The position numbers and the translations under genes are program-made. A model generated the notes under the pieces. That model saw only the letters and a program-made list of their open reading frames with translations, ran no database searches and was not told the DNA's origin. DNA of 64,000 bases from Ciborinia camelliae (lineage: Eukaryota; Ascomycota; Leotiomycetes; Helotiales; Sclerotiniaceae), in the NCBI GenBank assembly GCA_025890175.1, contig JANPYM010000004.1, forward strand, positions 1,867,134 through 1,931,133, written 5' to 3'. Of this stretch, positions 57,401 through 64,000 are shown in pieces. Position 1 is the stretch's first letter. Each line of letters begins with the position of its first letter.

Positions 57401-58050
57401 ATTTGCAGGAGATTCTCGAGGATATCAATGCTAGTCGTGAGGGGAGCCGAGGGGCAAGTACTGGAGGAAGTAGTCCGGTGGCTATGGGAAGGCACGGTTT
57501 AAATATTAAGGAGAAGAAGTTATCCTTAACAAACCTTACTATTCTCCCCGATGGAGGAATCGGATACATGATGGACTACGAGGATGAAGATGATCAGGTG
57601 ATTGAACCCTTATCTTTATCCAAATCAAATGCAAATGTAGAAAAAGAAACAAAAGCAAGCAAGAATGGGATAGAAACAAGATGGTCCGATGCAATGATTA
57701 AACCTCTCACCAAAAATACTCGCCGAGAAAGTAAAATGGAGCATCCGAGCCCGAAAACACCACCGAAATGGGGATGGAGTCAAGCGGTCAATGTGGCAAA
57801 GGAAAGGTTGAGTAGGAGTCCGACGAGAGATAAAGAGAACGTGATGGAGCATGGATGGGATAAGGGGAGAGATAGTCCCGAGAGCTTGGGATTGTATGAT
57901 CAAGATGGATTCTTGAGGAGTTCGCCGGAACGAACGAAGTTGGATGAGGAGAATAGGGGGAGATCGAGAAGAGCGACAGTTAATGGGTCGAGTATGGACG
58001 TAATGGAAGAGAAGAGAAGGGAGCGATTATCTGCGCATATCATTATATAA
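54496..58050 (+). CDS. Large single-pass membrane protein with disordered Ser/Pro-rich cytoplasmic region
   Basis: Intronless frame of 1184 residues from ATG 54496 (MPPPSIGAEVPIG). One membrane helix at residues 22-44 (IIGIAIGGAIVLVVFGVTAV) ends in a basic stop (KRNHQ), giving a short outside N-terminus and a very long cytoplasmic region; there is no cleavable signal peptide. The rest is Ser/Pro/Arg-rich with many SP/TP sites and two copies of a Pro-rich unit (SPTPPPLKINP / SPTPPSLKVNP, each followed by VPPLKP or IPPLKP), which could bind SH3 domains. More ordered short blocks lie near the end (LTNLTILPDGGIGYMMDYED). Function unknown; a plasma-membrane scaffold is conceivable. An open frame exists upstream of 54496 but without ATG. 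Confidence 0.88.
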   Translation: MPPPSIGAEVPIGSTTLSLGGIIGIAIGGAIVLVVFGVTAVTYVKRNHQNALKLHENEVRDDKDTSLAVRANSLPYSLPLFATPYHYLPPRHVPRRHATSVHTGFIDEDDDEEDDNVVRPGTKRSSGHKGFFQKQRSSIRDSWPLASRVQMPTATLPHVQSERNIRINCVAPPGYVLSEPQRPKRTFSRKSHVKNSDSVEDITIVDGEPTIYHGRHQSNSENQLSSILKSTSQRLRDTHRQSVRRSWNNLGKFPGSPPKQRLPSPPLNKATESREVLLASECSTPDYDSLHDRQSLRTPSPGKKVPRTAGRAFKKRGRSPTPSGGSDDSLCGIDTPDLVIPAQLTSPSKSGRRFEQRHRMNLSPTKGSDAATKPNRTSKASIISDPFFSSVKSAKVVPSTTIYEPQPRYMRKATFGQEETREEPTNHGDLPLKDISGNQLGPLVKEPRSPPQLSEVNPFQWSPKEAMQSRPSSASPNKIISKRKGHKRSNVVRMSGLSRPTSVSVVHEESEGDSPGMMAIISRPTLRVVEPSPSCTSLASRQSSALMVRPPSVSTFNPSISIPSLKPGSRQTSLTHEGSPTPPPLKINPTFNIPPLKPVERQKSPKPEEYSPTPPSLKVNPILSVPPLKPIERDISESPDSEEYSPTLSVCNYYAENINSEVEFFKHARSSLAMKSQVLRHCQNIDEEIISPDTPTETLVSFPSEPATELAGPRNDSDLPETLRSGRPVSRTANPSSLARISNTNTTNIRAPSPKRVSFSDIPDTRPSSPSRLSQSFTSTVNNALALGPRPLSRANSPSPITILSTSLPAPPLLSTPLPIPVHLTGPRPEPQKSTSYSTAMTSFTSHTSNSTRDSIATSIGLLRRMNSEISCISVGDTDSSPMVPGIGLDWGDRRRMSRASRFYLSIGSPIDGAAVPNHRSSLSMLYPNSYAAYSSSYFPQGNDSSTSVNSISERRQSRSDLMNPNYGNLQEILEDINASREGSRGASTGGSSPVAMGRHGLNIKEKKLSLTNLTILPDGGIGYMMDYEDEDDQVIEPLSLSKSNANVEKETKASKNGIETRWSDAMIKPLTKNTRRESKMEHPSPKTPPKWGWSQAVNVAKERLSRSPTRDKENVMEHGWDKGRDSPESLGLYDQDGFLRSSPERTKLDEENRGRSRRATVNGSSMDVMEEKRRERLSAHIII

Positions 58051-58868
58051 TAGATCTTAAACGCGATGGGCCTCGGTTTATGAAAAACGAAGGCTGGGGG
58101 ATCACATTGGTGGAAAGGGAGGAGAAAAATCTATTCGTTTTATTTGTGAGTTTTGCAACGTACAAGATTATAGTTAATCTTTATCCATCTGGCATGGGGG
58201 GAAATGGGGGTGTTCATGTTCTGATATCGAATAACCTATTTAATATTAGCAGTGCTGGTAATTCTCGTTCGTATACTTTTAGTTCACGCATTCAATAAAG
58301 TTCGTTTTCTTGTGGCAGAATTGTTGCATTGTAGAGTTTGTGCGGAACTACTTTGGGGGGTGTTAACCCTACAAATGCAGAACTCCACGATGTTCATCAA
58401 TTCAAATGGTTCATATGATACATATACGCAAATTCAATACTATCACACACCTATCTCACACCACCGCCCTTCCGGCACACCAGCCTAGTCCCTTACTTTC
58501 TCACCACCCCCTCGCCTTGGACCTTTTCCAAATCCATTACTCTGAACCGCAATCGTCTATTCCTTTTTTCGTCTTCGTCTTTAGGGATCTCTATCAGAGA
58601 GTTTTAGGGTGTAGTAGAGTTATTTGGGGCAGACCAAATCATTATACCACAGGGACTCTCATGACTGGATTTGACCAAGGCTCTAGAACTTAATAAGCCT
58701 TATATGATGACAAGAATATGAAATTGAGTTGATATCTTTGCGTGGACTCCTTAAGCTGCTGTTATCTTTTTCACGTCACATTTCTCGCTCCCTTTAATAT
58801 ATTCCATATTTATCAACTCAGACATCCCAAAAGTCCCCTCCTGGCAAAAACCACTCATATCCAACAGC
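58051..58868. other. Spacer between convergent genes
   Basis: 0.8 kb of 3' flank on both sides; no gene seen. Confidence 0.5.
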
Positions 58869-61217
58869 TTATTCCAAAACAAACATGCCCCCATGCCAAC
58901 CATAGACTCTTCTAAACCTTCCACCCAGTCTCCTAGCCATGACATAGGAAATTTTGGAAGTAGATCCCGGAGAGTGTGGTTGGTGGATCTGCATTCCTCT
59001 CGTGATATCTCCCGACGTCGGTGTGAACTGCCACTTCGACCCCATCAACTTCTCGATCTCGAATCCAACAGTATTCATGGCATAAAGAAAATCTGTCCAA
59101 GTGATTTCTCCAGGGAGGTCAGTTTGGTTAGGTTGGAAAAATATAAACTTGAAGACCCTGTGAGCCCGGGCTTTGAGCTTAAAGATTTTTTCATGGGTTG
59201 CGAGCGTGTCAGGAGGTAGGGGTAGCTCAGGTGGCTGGTCAAGGACCGGTGGATCTGCTTTTCCCCGTGTCTTATTCTTCACTTTTGGTTGTGGAGCTTT
59301 GAAGCTTTCGCTTGGCTCCGCAGACGAAAATTGTGGCAACGCCACTTGCTGTGAGTTGTCCATCTTCTTGGGCCTATTCGGTACTCTAATAGGTGGAGTC
59401 CATTCGGGTGTTCGTTCGGGTTCTCGAGCATTCTGCAAGATATGCTCCACTGATTTTTTCAACGTCTTCCCGTGTCGCTGATATTCATAATCGACTCTCT
59501 TCCAAAATTGGTCGAGGTTTCGTTCGGCTGCTCGCATTGCGTCCGTATTCTTTTTTGTTCGGCGTTGGTCGGATGGGTAATAGAATCGATCTGCAACCGT
59601 TGGATTTCCTAACCTACCCATAGATTGAAACCCCATGGCAAGAGTACCGTACACATCGTTTTGCACCTTGAACCTTAAGGGAATTTCTTTCATGAGCTTC
59701 TCTTTGCGAGCCTGGGGGTCATAATCATGTATTGCAGTCCATGGTAGAGATATATCTATCTCTCGTTGAATGGCTGCAATCAAAGCTAAATCCGAAAATT
59801 CCCTAGACATATAGGGAGACAGCTTTCCTTTTAGATTGGGATCGTGTTCAAGCATATGCTCAATCTCATCAACAATGTTTGGAAGACCGATAATGCTTTG
59901 CTCCTGCTGGTTCCAAATCGATTCGAATAGCCAGAGCATATCATCGTCCCAACTCCTAGCCTCTTGCTTGAAGCTCACTACCATTTCGTTTGTTACCCGC
60001 TCATTTGGCTGTGGAACTCGTACACAGCTAGAACGATACGCTGGTGATGGAGGGATTCCCGATTGTAAATTTTTAATTGCATCCCAGCTCGCAAATCGAA
60101 CGGTTTCTCTAAGGTCCAGGAGCCCCTTTGAATACTCCTCCGGTAAAGGCTGGCCGGGCGACATCGATGCAGATAGCTTTTCTTGTATAGAAGTGAGTTT
60201 GTCTAGCGCTTTGCAAATTATATCCCACACACACAAAGCCGAATATGCGTCCTGAACAGCAAGACCGACAACAGTCTCCCAAAACAGAGGTGTATCCACC
60301 ATTTCATGTTGCTTGCCAGCCGCGTCTGGTACCAATTCTGGGCGGTGTTCACGTCTTTCGTTGATTGTCTCCGCGAAATATCCAGGGTCCTCTCGTAGAT
60401 CATGAATATGATCCTCTGCACTGGATCGCTTGGCAGCTACTATCGCTTGAAGTCTCTTGAAGTTAACGCTAGATGGTAGACGGTAAGGGGCCTCTGCCGC
60501 TATTGAAGCGAGACTAGTCCACTCTGTACTATCTTCAATTAAGGGGGGCTCAGGTAAGATTGGGAGTTGAATAAACTTGGGTCCCAAGTCGACATCTTGG
60601 AGCATTACTTCCGCCAATTTTACTAGGAACCGCAATACCTTCTCCTGTATTTCTAAAACCAAGAGTCCCAGACTTGGTATATATCCAACCCCTGCTTGTG
60701 TTTTCTTTGCGAGATCTGGATCATTAATCAAAGCTACGAGTCGACCATACTGTTCAGCATTTTCTCCCTCGAGCAGAAAGATATAATCTTCCAAAAACCG
60801 GGGGGTGATCGCATTAATGATTTGACCCAGATTCGTAGCCTTGAGATCCGTGAAGGTAAATATTCGTGGTGGGAATCGACCTCTGGAATTAAGAAGTAGT
60901 AGTATAGCTTTCCCCTTGATGAGATCTTCAACATTCATATATGGATGCATAAAGAATTCTCGGTATGCCGTGCTGTGGTGTAAGCCTTCGTATCGTTTCT
61001 TAAAGAAAATATCAAAATCCGGGCGATGTTTGAGAGGCAATTCAGGCCAGCATTTTAGAACAATGCTAGTCCTCTGTATCTTGGTCTTCTTGCCCCATCG
61101 CTTTCGAATCGTCTCTTCCTCTCTGTCCAAGATCTCGCGTAGCCTGCTAAAGTCCTTGAAGAGTTGCGTTGATCTTTCTTGTGCCTGACGTTGTACTTCA
61201 CCTGGTGTATGGGACAT
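58869..61217 (-). CDS. Fungal-specific large protein with possible HicA-like C-terminus
   Basis: Intronless, 782 residues; ATG at 61217. The N-terminus is helical and charged (MSHTPGEVQRQAQERSTQLF...). Several conserved-looking blocks (FKKRYEGLHHSTAYREFFMH, ITPRFLEDYIFLLEGENAE) fit a widespread uncharacterised family of filamentous ascomycetes with long alpha-helical regions. A Pro/Lys-rich linker (residues about 615-680) leads to a compact C-terminal ~90 residues: ITWTDFLYAMNTVGFEIEK, GSKWQFTP, IQ-like MQIHQPHSPG, then MARRLGGRFRRVYGWHG. The arrangement helix, SxWxF, HxPH, R-rich helix, GW recalls the HicA/dsRNA-binding-like fold; that is inference and needs structure prediction. The degenerate repeats in its leader (61300-61400) are odd. 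Confidence 0.85.
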   Translation of the reverse strand: MSHTPGEVQRQAQERSTQLFKDFSRLREILDREEETIRKRWGKKTKIQRTSIVLKCWPELPLKHRPDFDIFFKKRYEGLHHSTAYREFFMHPYMNVEDLIKGKAILLLLNSRGRFPPRIFTFTDLKATNLGQIINAITPRFLEDYIFLLEGENAEQYGRLVALINDPDLAKKTQAGVGYIPSLGLLVLEIQEKVLRFLVKLAEVMLQDVDLGPKFIQLPILPEPPLIEDSTEWTSLASIAAEAPYRLPSSVNFKRLQAIVAAKRSSAEDHIHDLREDPGYFAETINERREHRPELVPDAAGKQHEMVDTPLFWETVVGLAVQDAYSALCVWDIICKALDKLTSIQEKLSASMSPGQPLPEEYSKGLLDLRETVRFASWDAIKNLQSGIPPSPAYRSSCVRVPQPNERVTNEMVVSFKQEARSWDDDMLWLFESIWNQQEQSIIGLPNIVDEIEHMLEHDPNLKGKLSPYMSREFSDLALIAAIQREIDISLPWTAIHDYDPQARKEKLMKEIPLRFKVQNDVYGTLAMGFQSMGRLGNPTVADRFYYPSDQRRTKKNTDAMRAAERNLDQFWKRVDYEYQRHGKTLKKSVEHILQNAREPERTPEWTPPIRVPNRPKKMDNSQQVALPQFSSAEPSESFKAPQPKVKNKTRGKADPPVLDQPPELPLPPDTLATHEKIFKLKARAHRVFKFIFFQPNQTDLPGEITWTDFLYAMNTVGFEIEKLMGSKWQFTPTSGDITRGMQIHQPHSPGSTSKISYVMARRLGGRFRRVYGWHGGMFVLE

Positions 61218-62650
61218 TTTGATTAAACAAGATCCAAATTTACTGTCAGAAAAGCTTGGATGTATTTAAATGGAAGTTTTAGAGAAGGCTCTAAATGAGT
61301 TTGTTTGTAAGAAAGTCTGGTTGTAAAGAAGTTTGGCTGTAAAGTAGTCTGGCTGCAAAAGAGGCTAGTTGTAAAGACGTTTGACTGGTTGTAAAGAGGA
61401 AGTTGTAGAAATGAAAGTACAAACAGTATATGGTAAACAATAGAAGAGTGTATGTTTTTAACCATGATAGTTTATCCTGAGCATAGTTTGGATACTGTTG
61501 TAATGAACTGCACGGACCTCCGAGTGTATTTATTAATACTACAGCAAACTCCGCCCCAATAAAAGATATTTTCCTTGATATGTATATAGGCAGCTGTACT
61601 AATAATAGGATATGGCATATGCCAATGACAAGTAGTTGTATGTTTCCAATTATAAGATATGGGGTGAAGTATTCTCCACTCTCATTATCCTTTCCTCCCC
61701 CCTCCTCCCTCCCCTCTTTCTCAATTTGTTCCCTTCACTTGTCCCAAGTTGTTTTCCACTCTCTTTTCAAATCAATTTAATGACTGGTTCAGTTTGATTC
61801 CATTGAAAAGATGCCAGCATTTCTTTGATGGAGAAGGAGGGGGAGGCGGGGGGTTGTGTTTACCCCTTACCATTTTCTCCAACTTCCCTATCCCATCATG
61901 TAACTTGATTCCACAATACCAGTCACAATACTGTAATATTTTCCAAAGAGCAACCCAATATATATACCTTAAACCTCATACATACTACTAATGAATGAAA
62001 GCAACATTCAAAAAAATCATTCCTTTGACTAACGATTGGCCAGATTAACGAATAAATTGAGCTAGGCGCAGTACATGAACGCGTAATTCTAGAATCCTCA
62101 GACTATTCACCCGTGATATAATATGGATGACTTAATTTCCTAGAATTATAAGTATGGGGATTAAACAATTTATTTGAGTTGATACATCATATCAAGGTCC
62201 TGGGTATAATGATATATAAGTACAGTAAGAAGAATGGAAGTCAAAGTGAGAGGAATGGCTACTAAAGTACTTCTATATACTGGCTCAAAGTTCCTCTTAG
62301 CTTGGATTTCCTATTGCAAACTGGGTAGATGCATATAACAATTACAATATATACACGTGTCTGTTTGTATGATCTAGGAAACATACGCACTGGAAAACAA
62401 GTTTGGTGTCACTCAAACCCTATTATTCATCACTGGTTTAATTTACGAACAGATTCTCCTGCTTGAAATTTAAAATTCCGGCTCCAAAAATCATTTTGGA
62501 TACGGAATGGAATTCTAAGATTGATATTTGATCTGTTGGTGTTATGGTCTGTATTCTTCATATTTGATATATCCTTCTTTGAATTGGTTGTTACCTTACT
62601 TTAGAGACTTTATCTTTCTTAGCATCCTTGTCTAATATGAGAATATAAAG
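61218..62650. other. Intergenic region, leader repeats and AT-rich DNA
   Basis: Holds the tandem repeats at 61300-61400 just upstream of the minus-strand gene; then 61.5-62.6 kb is AT-rich with no gene. A polypyrimidine tract lies at about 61688-61730. Confidence 0.5.
61300..61400 (-). repeat. Degenerate ~17-bp tandem repeats in 5' leader
   Basis: Five to six imperfect units of the form CTGGTTGTAAAGAAGT (variants TTGGCTGTAAAGTAGT, CTAGTTGTAAAGACGT) lie 80-180 bp upstream of the start of the 58869-61217 gene, so in its promoter or 5' UTR. Confidence 0.75.
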
Positions 62651-62656
62651 AAGATT

Positions 62657-62818
62657 TGGCATATTTTCGAAGGAAACCGTTTATTCAATCCCTTGCAAAA
62701 CGGTCAATTCGGAAACGAACTCCATCTCGCTCAAATGGTATCACTCATGCATCCACCACCCCGATCCTTCCTAGGGCGAAGCCGAAGTCACATGTCTATT
62801 CCTCGGAATTCAAGATGA
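62657..62818 (+). pseudogene. Fragment of an SRPK-like protein kinase
   Basis: One open stretch reads WHIFEGNRLFNPLQ, then GNELHLAQMVSLMHPPPRSF and stops at TGA 62816-62818. The order W-x-x-FEG-x-x-LF, HLAQMV-x-LM-x-PPP is the end of the kinase C-lobe as found in fungal SRPK-type kinases. No catalytic loop, DFG or ATP site lies upstream in any frame I can read, so only a ~50-codon remnant survives. Confidence 0.55.
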
Positions 62819-64000
62819 AGAGATGGCTAATGACTTCTTGGAGCTTTATGGAGACTTGGGTATCGGGAATACTGTCCACGGTACTCCAGGACTAGGTTTG
62901 GTAAGAGGATACTCCCGATTCAGCATCACTGACCCCTCCCGCTCTTTTCTCTTTTCGGTTGGTTGCATCTTAAAAGGATTAAGTTCTTGTGCCATGGTAT
63001 GCAAAGATGAACGAGCGAGCCAGAGAATCTTGATATCATATCAAGCGTATCTAGAATTCGAACTTGAATAATAGATATCGAATTGTTATACCACGCCCTT
63101 TTCCGAGATTGCCTCCTACGGGGAGGGAGTTTGTGTGAGGTAGCAGATTTGGTATGGAATGTTGAGGTTAATATAACGGGTAAAGTTTAGATTAGTATGG
63201 TATTCAACCTTGTTTCCAATTGGGTAACTTTCTCATAGCGTGACTACGGTCCATCGGATAAGTTATAAAATGGGAGATTTAAGATGCAGAATGACCACGA
63301 CCACGAAATCCTTTGCTGGATTGTGAGATACTGGAACTGGAACCACTATTTTCTGAAGGGGAGGGGGGTGGGGAATAATATGATCATAATAATGTAGTAC
63401 CTTTGTTGATATAAAGTAGTTCTACATACACTAGCTTAGTCATCGAGCTAAGTTATATGGAATCTCCGATTCCATATAACTTAGCTCGATACACAATAAT
63501 ATAATGCTTAATAACCTTGAAGGCGTGGGGTAAAGGGAAAGGGAAGAAGGGATAGAGAGAGACGGGGAGATATGGTATACCATGTTCAATCGGCCACCCT
63601 TTCATTTCTGCCTACTAGTTATAGTACTGAGGTACGAAGTACTTAAATATTTGTTTCACCATGTCTCAAACAATAAAGTGCCGTTCGGTAGCCTGCAGAC
63701 TTTGGAACTTTAGTGCTGGAGTTCTTGCTCTTGTCAACAAGTCTAAATTTATCTTATTGGATAAACCTGGTGTATCCAATATTCAGAACTGCTGTTTAAT
63801 AACCTTATATAAAACCCTTTGTTTCCTTCCTTTGAAAGATCGAAATTCTTGAAATGCTCGAAATGCTCGAAGTATTCTTAAGGGTTTATAAAACGGATTG
63901 ATACAAAAAGCCTTCCAAATACTAAAGGCTTAGAGATTTGGTCTACTAGTCCGAATTATGATAGACCATGGGTATACAAATACTACAATATAATCAAGTA
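62819..64000. other. Terminal region of window, no supported gene
   Basis: Frames at 62823-63071 and 63661-63852 have no domain. It holds hairpin element copy 2 (63406-63500). The last few hundred bases are AT-rich. Confidence 0.4.
63406..63500 (-). repeat. Dispersed hairpin element, copy 2
   Basis: Reverse-orientation copy of the element at 28692-28769. Its hairpin (63442-63490) has 23-bp perfect arms, ATCGAGCTAAGTTATATGGA and on, with a 3-nt TCC loop. Both flanks (ATTATTGTGT on one side, GACTAAGCTAGT and AACTACTTTATATCAA on the other) match copy 1 almost exactly. Confidence 0.9.

Noticed and set aside
59836..60255. 139-codon plus frame
   Set aside because: Antisense shadow of the 782-residue minus-strand gene.

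Overview
The window reads as nuclear DNA of a filamentous ascomycete. Genes are interrupted by short introns of about 45-95 bp with GTATGT/GTAAGT donors and CTAAC-like branch sites. The gene families are typically fungal: cytochrome P450, SDR, a NACHT-ankyrin NLR, 2EXR proteins, GH18 chitinase, GT8 and ERAD Ubc7. Base composition is moderately AT-rich, gene density is low, and many relics and small repeats lie between genes. A plant-associated Helotiales/Sclerotiniaceae-type genome is my guess from gene content and architecture, not something the sequence proves. I recognised no tRNA, rRNA or CRISPR array.

Layout. 1-1.5 kb: P450 cut by the left edge, just before its heme Cys loop is complete. 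3.0-4.1 kb: SDR reductase. 5.8-7.5 kb: broken coding remnants. 8.06 kb: 10-N assembly gap. 8.1-9.07 kb: bacterial-type periplasmic-binding-like protein, divergent from ubc7 (9.36-9.96 kb). 11.15-14.5 kb: NACHT-ankyrin NLR with near-identical ankyrin units and an acidic 12-bp minisatellite tail. 15.6-17.2 kb: relic of a fungal ankyrin-family protein. 17.8-24 kb: the densest stretch, all on +: GH18, a Q-rich hypothetical, a 2EXR protein and an alpha/beta hydrolase. 24.4-29 kb: a gene-free block with a same-strand array of a 15-bp motif. 29-32.4 kb: no convincing gene. 32.4-40.6 kb: a GT8 glycosyltransferase, then two paralogous 2EXR genes on the minus strand separated by an AT-rich, RIP-like block. 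41.6-46 kb: one intact coiled-coil gene and what look like decayed relatives. 47.1-61.2 kb: a hypothetical related to the 19.5-kb gene, a large ankyrin protein, a 1184-residue single-pass membrane protein and a 782-residue protein with a possible HicA-like C-terminus. 61.2-64 kb: a kinase fragment and one copy of a hairpin element.

The genes do not form an obvious biosynthetic cluster; P450 and SDR are neighbours but 1.5 kb apart with no other pathway gene. What stands out is non-coding or repeat structure: (1) about 16 copies of GAYRTGCAACAAAAG, all in one orientation over 4.5 kb, with two more inverted copies at 2.7 kb; (2) a 78-95 bp dispersed element with a conserved perfect hairpin (28.7 and 63.4 kb); (3) a ~130-bp repeat present three times (2.3, 40.9 and 46.1 kb). 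Exon boundaries given here were read by eye from frame continuity and splice motifs.
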